The translations under genes and the position numbers were made by a program. Shown one piece after another: positions 1 through 8,570 of a DNA stretch of 64,000 bases. Position 1 is the first letter of the stretch. Every line of letters starts with the position of its first letter. The notes beneath the pieces were generated by a model that had not been told where the DNA came from, made no database searches, and worked only from the letters and a program-made list of their open reading frames with translations. The stretch is from Planctomycetota bacterium (lineage in GTDB: Bacteria; Planctomycetota; Planctomycetia; Pirellulales; PALSA-1355), in the NCBI GenBank assembly GCA_003389325.1, contig QQVE01000028.1, positions 38,189-102,188 of the forward strand, written 5' to 3'.

Positions 1-32
1 ACACGTCGACAATACTCGCGGGAGAGGATGCC

Positions 33-1724
33 ATGGCTGCACGTAAGGCGGGCGTGGGTGCAAGGGGATGGACGTTCGTTGTGATCAGCGTGGTCGTGGC
101 AGGTGGCTGTGCCGGACCCTCCACCGAACCCATTGGTGAACGCGACAAGGAAGCAACCGCTTCCCGCCAAAAAGCGTCCGCCGAGCCAGGTCCCCCAGAG
201 CAGTCGGTCGCCAGCGGCAAAGAACTGTACGCGCAACACTGTGCCGCGTGCCATGGTGAGGACGGCAATGGTCAGGGGCTGGCAGCCCAATTCTTGTTTC
301 CCAAGCCGCGAGACTTTCAAGCCGGCCGCTTTCGACTCGTAAGCACGTCCAACGGTGTGCCCACGTTGGACGATGTAGTAGCGGTTCTGCGCCGCGGCAT
401 GCCCGGCTCCTCCATGCCGCCTTGGAGTCATCTCGGCAACGCATCCATCCGGCGGTTGGCCGAGCATGTATTCGTGTTGCGGAGCGAGGGCGCGAAGAAG
501 GCTCTGGCGGCCCAACTCGAAGAAACCGGCGATGAACTGCCACCCGACGAGATCGACGAGATCATCGCGAACTTGACGACCCCGGGTGCCATCGTCCAGG
601 CGCCTGAGGATGCTCGGCCGACACCCGACTCAGTGGCACGTGGAAAGGAGCTCTACGTCAGCAAAGCCTGTGTGCAGTGTCATGGGCCGACGGGCAAAGG
701 TGACGGCCAGCAACAGATGGTGGACTCCGAAGGGCTGCCCACCAGGCCCCGCGACTTGACGCGAGGAATCTTTAAGGGCAGCGCGGACCTGGCTTCGGTG
801 TGGAGACGGATTCGCACCGGAATGCCCGGTACGCCGATGCCGTCGAGCGAGACGCTTTCGGATGGGGAGGTCACTGATCTTACCAACTATGTGTTGTCGC
901 TTTCCGACGAGGCAGCTCGCGAAGCTACCGTGTTGTCGCGAGAGCACATTCGGGCTCGGCGAGTGAGCGAGCTACCTGCCACCATCGATGACACCGCATG
1001 GAAGGAGGTTCCCGCCGTCGAGCTTCGCATGGTTCCATTGTGGTGGCGTGACGATGCCGAACCGGATTTGACTATTCAAGCCGCCCACGATGGGAAGTCC
1101 ATTTGCTTTCGCCTTTCTTGGGCGGATGCGACTGCGAACGAGGACGCCGCCCGCAGTGAGGATTTTGAAGATGCTGTCGCCGTGGAACTTTTCCGCGGCG
1201 CGAGCGAGCCATTCCTTGGAATGGGTGCGCCGGGCGCTGTCGTCGATATGTGGTTCTGGGATGCCGATCGACAGTCGGCACCGGGCATTGAGGACATTAA
1301 TCCGAATATCATCGTCGACGTAGACCCATTCACGACTGGGCCTGTGGCCAGCGCCGAGTATCAACGCGGCGGTACCAGGACCGAGGCGCAACCCTCCATC
1401 TCGCTGACCGCCGCCGCGGCAGGAAACCCCATCGTCCCCGGCAAGGACGTGCCAGCAGCGAGTTCCCTGGAGACCGCCGGGCCCGGCTCCGCGACGTTCC
1501 GGCCACCGACCAGCCAACTGGTTTCCGCTAACGGGCGTTGGAAGGACGGGCGCTGGATCGTGGTGATGAGTCGGCCGCTAGGTGTGGACAATCCTTCCGA
1601 GGGTGTTTCGTTGGTGCCCGGGGAAGAGGCGTCGCTAGCCGTCGCGGTTTGGGACGGGGCTGTCAATGACCGCGACGGCAAGAAACTCGTGACGATTTGG
1701 CAGGACTTGGAGTTGGAGCGATGA
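33..1724 (+). CDS. nxrC: NXR-type gamma subunit: diheme cytochrome c fused to heme b (ethylbenzene dehydrogenase gamma-like) domain
   Basis: Likely electron-transfer subunit of the molybdoenzyme encoded next, passing electrons from the beta-subunit iron-sulfur chain to periplasmic carriers. The N-terminus has a hydrophobic export segment ending in AGGC, a possible lipobox. Two class I cytochrome c domains follow: CAACH near residue 70 with the later Met ligand in MPGSSMPPW, and CVQCH near residue 213 with MPGTPMPSS. The last ~240 residues resemble the heme b fold of EbdC/DdhC/SerC-type gamma subunits, with a candidate Met (FLGMG) and Lys (DGKKL) heme pair. A GGAGAGG ribosome site lies five bases before the ATG. 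It is the first gene visible in the operon; more genes may lie upstream. As I recall, gamma subunits joined to c-type hemes occur in some nitrite oxidisers. The gamma role is inferred from domain and position. Confidence 0.82.
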   Translation: MAARKAGVGARGWTFVVISVVVAGGCAGPSTEPIGERDKEATASRQKASAEPGPPEQSVASGKELYAQHCAACHGEDGNGQGLAAQFLFPKPRDFQAGRFRLVSTSNGVPTLDDVVAVLRRGMPGSSMPPWSHLGNASIRRLAEHVFVLRSEGAKKALAAQLEETGDELPPDEIDEIIANLTTPGAIVQAPEDARPTPDSVARGKELYVSKACVQCHGPTGKGDGQQQMVDSEGLPTRPRDLTRGIFKGSADLASVWRRIRTGMPGTPMPSSETLSDGEVTDLTNYVLSLSDEAAREATVLSREHIRARRVSELPATIDDTAWKEVPAVELRMVPLWWRDDAEPDLTIQAAHDGKSICFRLSWADATANEDAARSEDFEDAVAVELFRGASEPFLGMGAPGAVVDMWFWDADRQSAPGIEDINPNIIVDVDPFTTGPVASAEYQRGGTRTEAQPSISLTAAAAGNPIVPGKDVPAASSLETAGPGSATFRPPTSQLVSANGRWKDGRWIVVMSRPLGVDNPSEGVSLVPGEEASLAVAVWDGAVNDRDGKKLVTIWQDLELER

Positions 1725-1774
1725 GCAGCCACTGCCTCGGTACCTAGGAAATCACGCCGACAAGGAGCCGCAAA

Positions 1775-4700
1775 GTGGAAGTTTCGCGAAGACGCTTTCT
1801 GGAATCATGCCTCTCCGCAGGCGGCGCCGCGCTGTTGGCTCGAGGTCCGCAAGCGTGGGCCTTTACGCCCTTGACCGTCGAAAATCCGTTGGGCGCCTAT
1901 CCGAATCGCGGGTGGGAGAAGGTCTATTTGGATCAATATGCCTACGACGACTCGTTCACTTGGATCTGCGCTCCCAACGACACGCACATGTGTCGTTTGC
2001 GGGCATTCGTGCGCAACGGCGTGATGCTCCGCAGCGAGCAGAATTACGACCACGACCGCTGTGGCGACCTCTACGGCAACACGGCCACCAAGGCCTGGAA
2101 CCCCCGCGGCTGTCCGAAAGGCTTCACCATGCAGCGGCGCATCTACGGCCCATATCGGCTTAAGGGTCCCGTGTTGCGCAAGGGCTGGAAGCAATGGGCC
2201 GACGATGGGTTTCCGTCGCTCTCCGACCAGCCCGAATTGCGGTCGAAGTACAAATTCGACGACCGCGGGAACGACAGCTACGTGAGGCTCAGTTGGGATG
2301 AAATCTTTCCGTACGTGGCCGGCGGTCTGGAAGCGGTCGCTCGCACCTATAGTGGTGCTGAAGGCGCTGCTCGGCTGACAAGCGACGGCTACGAACAATT
2401 GATGATCGATCAGGTGGAAGGCGCCGGCACGCGGGTCATCAAGATCGGCTCGAATCTGCCAATCCACGGCATCATCGGCAAGTTCGGCATCTATCGCCTG
2501 GCAAACTTGCTGGGCCTGTTAGACCATCACGTCCGCGATGTTCCGGCAGAGGAAGCCCGCGGGGCGCGCGACTGGAACGAATACACCTGGCGTGGCGATC
2601 AGGCTCCCGGCCATCCGTATGTGCATGGATTGCAAACGTCCGACATGGATTTCAACGACATGCGGTTCTCGAAGCTCGTGATCCAGATCGGCAAGAACCT
2701 GATTGAAAACAAGATGCCGGAATCGCACTGGCTCAACGAGGTCATGGAGCGCGGCGGAAAGCTCGTCGACATCGCGCCGGAATATAACTGCCCCGGCACG
2801 AAGAGCGACTACTGGATCGGTGTGCGGCCGGGGCTTTCCGACACGGCAGTACTGCTGGGCGTGACCAAGATCCTCATCGACGAAGGATGGTACGATCCGA
2901 AGTTCTGCCGCCGGCACACCGATTTTCCCCTCCTGGTGCGGACCGATACGCTGAGGCGGCTGCGGCCGGAGGACGTGCAGGGTGACTATCGGCCGAAAGA
3001 CATCTCCGCCGGTCCTTCCTATAGGATCCAAGGACTGACGCCGGAGCAGCGCGAGCGAATCGGCGATTTTTGCGTCTGGGATGCTGACAACGACGGCGTT
3101 GCCTTTGTCAGCCGCGACGACGTCGGCGACCATGCGCTCGCCTCCGCCGCGCTCGAAGGGGTATTCCAGGTCAAGCTCGCCGACGGCAGCACGGTCGAAG
3201 CCATGCCAATCCTGGAAATGTACAAACGTCATCTAGTCGACTACGACCCAGCGACAGTCGAAGAGATTTCCGGCGCGCCTGCGGCCCTGGTCCGCCGCTT
3301 GGCGGAAGACATCTGGAAGACCACCGTAGCCGGCGGCCCAGTCGCCGTTCACATCGGCGAAGGCATCAATCACTACTTCCACGCCACACTCCATAACCGA
3401 GCCAGCTACCTGCCGATGATGCTCACCGGCAACATCGGTAAACATGGCGCGGGTGTTTTCACCTGGGCGGGCAACTACAAAGGTGCGCTGATGCAGTCGT
3501 CCTCCTGGAGTGGACCGGGAGTCGGTGCGTACACGCACGAGGACCCATTTGATCCGGTACTCGACGAGAACGCCAAGATCACGCACGAGAATCTACGCCA
3601 TTTAAGCGACGGCGAAGATCCTTCCTACTGGGCGTGTGGCGAACGGACGCAGACGGTCAAACTGCCCAAGGGCGGTGAGCGCACGTTTACAGGCCAGACG
3701 CACATGCCAACGCCCACCAAGGTCATTTGGTACAACAACGCCAATTTCCTCAATCAGGCGAAGTGGATCTACAACATCATCGTCAACGTTCTTCCCAAGG
3801 TCGACATGATCGTCGACCAGCAGATCGAGTGGACCGGCAGCGCCGAATACGCCGACGTGGTCCTGCCGGTGAATTCCTGGGTCGAGCAACAGGACTACGA
3901 GTGCGGAGCGTCCTGCTCCAATCCGTTCTTGCAGGTTTGGAAGGGCGGCATCAAGCCAGTCCACGATTCGATCGACGATGCGGCGGTCTTCGCCGGCACG
4001 GCCCGGGCGTTGGCCGAGAAGACGGGGGATGCCCGTTTCGCTGATTACTTCAAGTTCGTTACGGACAAGAAGGCGAAGGTCTACCTTCAGCGCGTCTTCG
4101 ACGGTTCCACGACGACGCGCGGCACAGATGGGCCCTACAACGTCGATAAGCTGCTGGCCGGCGAGTATGGCGGTGAGCCTGGAGCGGCACTGATGCTCTT
4201 TCGGTCGTATCCACGCGTCGCGTTCTGGGAGCAAGTCCAGGACTCGATTCCATTCTATACCGACAGCGGTCGACTGGCGAGCTACTGTGACCTGCCGGAA
4301 GCGATCGAGTTCGGCGAGAATCTGGTCGTGCACCGTGAGGCCGTGGAGGCGACGCCTTACCTGCCGAATGTGATCGTTTCCACGAGCGAGTTCGTTCGCC
4401 CCGCCGACTTCGGCATTCCGCATGATACGATCGATCCCGACTTGCGGCAGGTTCGAAACGTGAAGATGGGGTGGGCCGAAGTTAAGGAGACGGTCAATCC
4501 GCTCTGGGAACAAGGCTACCGGTTCTTCTGCTCGACGCCCAAGAGCCGGCATTCGACGCACTCGTCCTGGTCGACAGTCGATTGGCATTGGATCTGGAGC
4601 GACAACTTCGGCGACCCGCACCGCAAGGATAAGCGCGCGCCAGGCGTCGCCGATCGGCAGATTCAACTCAATCCCGAGGCCGCGGCCGCCATGGGACTGC

Positions 4701-5245
4701 ACGAAGGCGACTACGTCTATGTCGACGCCAACGAGCTGGATCGGCCCTACGTCGGCTGGAAAGACGACCAAGGACCCCGCCACAAGGCGTTTCGCTGCAT
4801 GGTTCGGGTCAAGATCAACCCCGGACTGCCGTACAACTTCTCGATCATGAAGCACACGGGTTGGATTGCAACCGAGAGGTCCGTCAAAGCCCACGAATCA
4901 CGGCCCGACGGCCGAGCGCTTGCCGCCGAAACGGGCTATCAGGCCAGCTATCGCTATGGCTCGCACCAGAGCATCACTCGCAACTGGATGATGCCCATGC
5001 ACCAGACCGACACTCTGTTTCACAAGAAGACCGGTGCGATGGGATTCGTTTTTGGGGCCGACGTGGACAACCATGCCATCAATACCGTGCCGAAGGAGAC
5101 ATTGGTGCGCATTACGAAGGCCGAGGACGGAGGTTTGGGAGGCAAGGGCGTCTGGAAGCCTGCCACAACCGGCTACGGTCCGACGGGCAAAACCAACCAG
5201 AACGAGCTGTACCTGAGCGGTGCCCTGGTTCGCATCGAGGAGTGA
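1775..5245 (+). CDS. nxrA: NXR-type molybdopterin alpha subunit (periplasmic, Tat-exported)
   Basis: Catalytic subunit of a type II DMSO-reductase-family enzyme, expected to interconvert nitrite and nitrate at a Mo-bis-MGD centre. At 1156 residues it matches NxrA of Nitrospira, Nitrospina and anammox bacteria and is much longer than PcrA, SerA, DdhA or EbdA (roughly 900-980). The N-terminus is a clear Tat signal (SRRRFLES then AGGAALLARG), so the enzyme is periplasmic. The proximal cluster site reads C65-x3-D69-x3-C73 and then C113 in GCPKG: Asp stands where NarG has its second ligand Cys. D275 in WRGDQAPGHP is the likely Mo-ligating Asp by eye alignment with NarG D222. It lies 50 bases after nxrC and 4 bases before the next start. 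A related periplasmic nitrate reductase is the main alternative. Confidence 0.88.
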   Translation: MEVSRRRFLESCLSAGGAALLARGPQAWAFTPLTVENPLGAYPNRGWEKVYLDQYAYDDSFTWICAPNDTHMCRLRAFVRNGVMLRSEQNYDHDRCGDLYGNTATKAWNPRGCPKGFTMQRRIYGPYRLKGPVLRKGWKQWADDGFPSLSDQPELRSKYKFDDRGNDSYVRLSWDEIFPYVAGGLEAVARTYSGAEGAARLTSDGYEQLMIDQVEGAGTRVIKIGSNLPIHGIIGKFGIYRLANLLGLLDHHVRDVPAEEARGARDWNEYTWRGDQAPGHPYVHGLQTSDMDFNDMRFSKLVIQIGKNLIENKMPESHWLNEVMERGGKLVDIAPEYNCPGTKSDYWIGVRPGLSDTAVLLGVTKILIDEGWYDPKFCRRHTDFPLLVRTDTLRRLRPEDVQGDYRPKDISAGPSYRIQGLTPEQRERIGDFCVWDADNDGVAFVSRDDVGDHALASAALEGVFQVKLADGSTVEAMPILEMYKRHLVDYDPATVEEISGAPAALVRRLAEDIWKTTVAGGPVAVHIGEGINHYFHATLHNRASYLPMMLTGNIGKHGAGVFTWAGNYKGALMQSSSWSGPGVGAYTHEDPFDPVLDENAKITHENLRHLSDGEDPSYWACGERTQTVKLPKGGERTFTGQTHMPTPTKVIWYNNANFLNQAKWIYNIIVNVLPKVDMIVDQQIEWTGSAEYADVVLPVNSWVEQQDYECGASCSNPFLQVWKGGIKPVHDSIDDAAVFAGTARALAEKTGDARFADYFKFVTDKKAKVYLQRVFDGSTTTRGTDGPYNVDKLLAGEYGGEPGAALMLFRSYPRVAFWEQVQDSIPFYTDSGRLASYCDLPEAIEFGENLVVHREAVEATPYLPNVIVSTSEFVRPADFGIPHDTIDPDLRQVRNVKMGWAEVKETVNPLWEQGYRFFCSTPKSRHSTHSSWSTVDWHWIWSDNFGDPHRKDKRAPGVADRQIQLNPEAAAAMGLHEGDYVYVDANELDRPYVGWKDDQGPRHKAFRCMVRVKINPGLPYNFSIMKHTGWIATERSVKAHESRPDGRALAAETGYQASYRYGSHQSITRNWMMPMHQTDTLFHKKTGAMGFVFGADVDNHAINTVPKETLVRITKAEDGGLGGKGVWKPATTGYGPTGKTNQNELYLSGALVRIEE

Positions 5246-5249
5246 AGCC

Positions 5250-5624
5250 GTGACCGATTCATCCAGCCAGTACGTGCCAAAAGTTCACCCGGCGACTCGA
5301 CCTGTCGAGCCCGAGGATCCGATGAACCTGTTCGCCGTCGAGGTTCCCGGTGATCCTGAATTGATGCTCCGTCTGTTGGTCGAAGAGTACGCACGCATGG
5401 GTTGGGGGCTAGACGAGCTGCTGCCCTTGTTTCGCGATCCATTCTACGTGGCCGCCCATGGATTGTGGCTGCACTATGGCGAGGAGGACTTGCGTCGTCG
5501 GTTGACAGACCTCTTAGGTCGCGTGGCCGTCGTTCGAGTGAAAACCACATTCTGTAGCCCGCCGCCAGAACAGTTGGTGCAGATTCGCACCTCTGGAGCA
5601 ACGAAAGGAAACAATTATGGCTGA
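5250..5624 (+). CDS. Small unknown protein encoded between NXR alpha and beta
   Basis: A 124-residue protein with no signal peptide or membrane segment. I chose the GTG at 5250, four bases after the nxrA stop, because the in-frame ATG upstream lies inside nxrA. The 3' end overlaps the nxrB ATG by eight bases, so translation of the beta subunit is probably coupled to it. The central part (MNLFAVEVPGDPELMLRLLV and a GLWLHYGEEDLRRRL helix) looks like a compact helical domain. I recall similar small proteins beside planctomycete redox clusters but cannot name a family. Its position suggests a role in assembly or stoichiometry of the complex; that is inference. Confidence 0.72.
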   Translation: MTDSSSQYVPKVHPATRPVEPEDPMNLFAVEVPGDPELMLRLLVEEYARMGWGLDELLPLFRDPFYVAAHGLWLHYGEEDLRRRLTDLLGRVAVVRVKTTFCSPPPEQLVQIRTSGATKGNNYG

Positions 5625-6912
5625 GGTGTACAACTGGCAGCTGGGGCGCGAGATGAGCTATCCGCACGAGGCTCATTTTCCCGAATGGCAGTTTGCTTTC
5701 GTGTTCAACCCCAATCGCTGCATTGGGTGCCAGACCTGCACGATGGCCTGCAAGAGCACTTGGACGTTCTCCAAAGGCCAGGAGTTGATCTGGTGGAACA
5801 ACGTCGAGTCGAAGCCGTACGGAGGATATCCGCAGAACTGGGATAGCAAACTGCTCAACATGCTTGAGGAGGCGAATCCCGGCCAGCAGGTCTGGAACAT
5901 TGCGGAGAAGGATTCGGATACCAAGCCGTATGGCACCTTCCAGGGGATGACGATCTTCGAAGCCGCCGAGAAGCGTCCAAGTCCAGACGGTCCGCAGGCG
6001 GCACTGGGCTATCTGCCGACGGACGACGAGTGGCGGCATCCCAATATCCACGAAGACACCGCGACCGGCGGACCCTTTAAACAGGATGGCCAATACGGCG
6101 CGTCGGCCCAACTGCCTGAACACAAGGTGTGGTTCTTTCATCTGGCGCGGATCTGCAACCATTGCACGTATCCCGGCTGTCTGGCCTCCTGCCCGCGCCA
6201 GGCGATCTACAAACGGCCCGAAGATGGCATCGTGCTGATCGACCAAAGTCGCTGTCGCGGGTATCGCAAGTGCGTGGAAGGTTGCCCGTACAAGAAAGCC
6301 ATGTATCGGCCCACCACCCGAACCAGCGAAAAGTGCATTGGTTGCTTTCCGCGCATCGAGGGAAAGGACCGTACGCTAAGTCCGACCGGCGCCCCGGCCG
6401 AGACCCGCTGCATGGCGGCCTGCGTGGGTAAGATTCGACTACAAGGGCTGATCAAGAAAAACCCGGACGGCACTTGGGCCGACGATCCCAAGAACCCGCT
6501 CCACTACTTGATCCGTCAACGGCAAGTGGCGTTGCCGCTATACCCACAATTCGGCACGGAGCCCAACGGTTTTTACATCCCGCCGCGCTGGGTGCCACGC
6601 GACTACCTGATTCAGATGTTCGGCCCGGGCGTCGATCACGCGATCGAGCAGTATAGCTGTCCCGATCGCGAGCTGCTGGCCGTACTGCAGTTGTTCCGGG
6701 CCAATCAGCAGATCGTCTTCCGCTATGAGATTGAAGAAGGCCCCAAGGTCTGCGAGATGGAAGTGACCATGCCCTCGGGCGAAACGAAAGTTCAGGAACT
6801 CTACAACGACACGGTGATCGGCTTCAACAAGCTCGGCGAGGAAGTGGTGCGTGTCACGATCGAGGAGCCAACGTTCGAGCGGCCGGCTGAAGCACACGTG
6901 AACTCTATATGA
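5617..6912 (+). CDS. nxrB: NXR-type iron-sulfur beta subunit
   Basis: Electron-transfer subunit carrying four cubane-type clusters between the Mo subunit and the gamma heme. Cysteine groups visible in order: C35-x2-C38-x2-C41-x3-C45; CNHCTYPGC-x3-CP; CRGYRKCVEGCP; and CIGC...RCMAAC. In the third group a Tyr occupies the position where NarH has Trp instead of Cys, so this is the [3Fe-4S] site. It has no signal peptide, as expected for a partner that crosses the membrane bound to the Tat-signal alpha subunit. The 431-residue length matches NxrB of Nitrospira and anammox bacteria rather than the ~330-residue SerB/PcrB/DdhB. The ATG is preceded by an AAAGGAAA ribosome site and overlaps the preceding small gene. 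Confidence 0.9.
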   Translation: MAEVYNWQLGREMSYPHEAHFPEWQFAFVFNPNRCIGCQTCTMACKSTWTFSKGQELIWWNNVESKPYGGYPQNWDSKLLNMLEEANPGQQVWNIAEKDSDTKPYGTFQGMTIFEAAEKRPSPDGPQAALGYLPTDDEWRHPNIHEDTATGGPFKQDGQYGASAQLPEHKVWFFHLARICNHCTYPGCLASCPRQAIYKRPEDGIVLIDQSRCRGYRKCVEGCPYKKAMYRPTTRTSEKCIGCFPRIEGKDRTLSPTGAPAETRCMAACVGKIRLQGLIKKNPDGTWADDPKNPLHYLIRQRQVALPLYPQFGTEPNGFYIPPRWVPRDYLIQMFGPGVDHAIEQYSCPDRELLAVLQLFRANQQIVFRYEIEEGPKVCEMEVTMPSGETKVQELYNDTVIGFNKLGEEVVRVTIEEPTFERPAEAHVNSI

Positions 6913-6945
6913 ACAAATGAACTTCAGGCCGATGGATGGCAAGAA

Positions 6946-7761
6946 ATGAATATGCAGTACGCCGTTGCGACCAGATCAGCTGGCGAGGCTGAGTTCGATC
7001 CCGTGCTGTGTTCCGCGCGGCGGACCTTGTATCGCTTTGTGGCATGGACATTGGCCGATCCTCGTGGCGGCTCATGGGATCAGCTCGCGCTTGACTCGAC
7101 CGCGCAGTTGGTAAGCGCCGCTGCGGCGGTCGTTCGTGGCGAGCCAAGCGCCAGCGCCCACTCACTGGGCCGCGGGGAACTCCCGCTTGTCGATCTCGAC
7201 CCCGCCCCTGTGTTCGCGCGGTTGCCCGCCACCACAGAGGCTGCCAATGCCGCGTACGAGCAGACATTTGGATTGCTGGTTTCGAGCAACTGTCCGCCCT
7301 ACGAAACCGAGTACATCAACAGCAAATTCACCTTTCAACGCTCGCATGGGCTGGCCGACGTCGCGGGTTTCTATCGGGCGTTCGGGCTCGAACCTTCCGC
7401 CACGCATCCCGAGCGTCAAGATCACCTCGTGCTGGAGCTGGAATTCATGGCCTTGCTGTTGGGCCTCGAACAAGCGGCCATGGAAAGTGATCACCCCAGT
7501 CGAACGGAGCATCGAGACGTTTGTGCTGCCGCCGGGCGCAAATTCCTTGAAGAACACCTGCTGTGGTGGGTGCCAACGTTTGCCCGCCTGTTGAGCAGGC
7601 AGGATCCCGATGGATTCTACGAGGCCGTATCGCGATTGCTCGCGGCGCTGGTGGCCGCGGATCGGTCGATGGCCGGGCTACCGACGCTATCGGCACAGGT
7701 GGCGCCCACCATGGTCGAGCGACCCGAAGAATGCGCAGGATGCCTCCTGAATCCAGATTGA
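6946..7761 (+). CDS. TorD/NarJ-family molybdoenzyme assembly chaperone
   Basis: Predicted cytoplasmic chaperone that holds the apo alpha subunit until cofactor insertion and proofreads its Tat signal. It is 271 residues and largely helical, with the family's central acidic/aromatic region (YEQTFGLLVSSNCPPYETEY) and the later LEFMALLLGLEQ helix. It begins 33 bases after nxrB and lies in the same direction, which matches the usual alpha-beta-chaperone order of type II enzymes. A second in-frame ATG two codons later (6952) is an alternative start. The C-terminal ECAGCLL motif is unusual and could bind a metal, but this is speculative. Family assignment is by overall pattern, not by a catalytic motif. 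Confidence 0.8.
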   Translation: MNMQYAVATRSAGEAEFDPVLCSARRTLYRFVAWTLADPRGGSWDQLALDSTAQLVSAAAAVVRGEPSASAHSLGRGELPLVDLDPAPVFARLPATTEAANAAYEQTFGLLVSSNCPPYETEYINSKFTFQRSHGLADVAGFYRAFGLEPSATHPERQDHLVLELEFMALLLGLEQAAMESDHPSRTEHRDVCAAAGRKFLEEHLLWWVPTFARLLSRQDPDGFYEAVSRLLAALVAADRSMAGLPTLSAQVAPTMVERPEECAGCLLNPD

Positions 7762-7784
7762 ATCGAACAATGGGGAAGAATGCC

Positions 7785-8567
7785 ATGAGAACGATCGGAA
7801 AATGCGTCTCGCTTTGCGCTGCCAGCTGCTGCGTTGTTGTGCCGGCGATTGCAGTGGCGGCCGATGGCTGGGCCACACTTAAGGGGCGCTTCGTCTACGA
7901 CGGTTCGCCGCCTGCTGTGAAATTCTTGTCTACTTCCGGCAAGGACTCGACAGTTTGCGACAAGCATGAAATCCCGGACGAGTCACTGATTGTGGATTCG
8001 GCGTCGAAGGGAATCGCGAACATCGTTGTCTATCCTCGCAAGGTGAGTCGCGTGCATGAGTCGCAAAACAAGCCAGCCACCAACGAAGTTGAGTTCGACC
8101 AGAAGGATTGCGTGTTCCTGTCGCACGTGCTGCCCTTGCGTGTCGATCAGACCCTTGTGATCAAGAACAGCGATCCGATCGGTCACAATACAAACATCAG
8201 CCCGCTGGCCGATACTTCCATCAACCCGCTGCTTCCGGCGGGCGGCCAACTCAAGCACAAGTTCAATCGCGAACAATCCTTGCCCGTACCAGTTACGTGC
8301 AACATCCACCCCTGGATGAAGGCATATGTCCTGGCGCGCAATGACTCATATGTTGCCGTATCCGCCAAGGACGGCAGCTTCGAGACCACCAACCTTCCGG
8401 CCGGCGAGGAGATCGAGATTCAGGTGTGGCACGAAAAGGGCGCAGGCGCTGGAGGCACTCTTGAAGCCAAGAAGGATTGGAAGAGGGGGCGGTTCAAACT
8501 TAAGCTTAAAGATGGCGAAACCAAGGATGTGGGCGAAATCTCCGTCAGCAGCAGGGCATTCAAGTAG
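7785..8567 (+). CDS. Periplasmic cupredoxin-like (plastocyanin-type) protein
   Basis: Exported 260-residue protein with an N-terminal signal peptide (hydrophobic run ending at AIAVAADG). The middle contains the type 1 copper pattern of cupredoxins: a His in IGHNTN, then CNIHPWM giving Cys, His and Met ligands. The remainder looks like a beta-sandwich extension common in planctomycete methylamine-utilisation/plastocyanin-like proteins. I chose the ATG at 7785 because GGGGAAG precedes it at good spacing; the ATG at 7770 is weaker. Its place in the NXR operon suggests it could be the soluble electron acceptor of the enzyme, but nothing in the sequence proves partnership. The upstream open frame overlapping the chaperone gene is not real coding. 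Confidence 0.8.
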   Translation: MRTIGKCVSLCAASCCVVVPAIAVAADGWATLKGRFVYDGSPPAVKFLSTSGKDSTVCDKHEIPDESLIVDSASKGIANIVVYPRKVSRVHESQNKPATNEVEFDQKDCVFLSHVLPLRVDQTLVIKNSDPIGHNTNISPLADTSINPLLPAGGQLKHKFNREQSLPVPVTCNIHPWMKAYVLARNDSYVAVSAKDGSFETTNLPAGEEIEIQVWHEKGAGAGGTLEAKKDWKRGRFKLKLKDGETKDVGEISVSSRAFK

Positions 8568-8570
8568 CGA

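Noticed and set aside
33..6912. Perchlorate or selenate reductase instead of NXR
   Set aside because: Both subunits are clearly longer than those families, and the beta subunit is 431 rather than ~330 residues. Not excluded without a tree.
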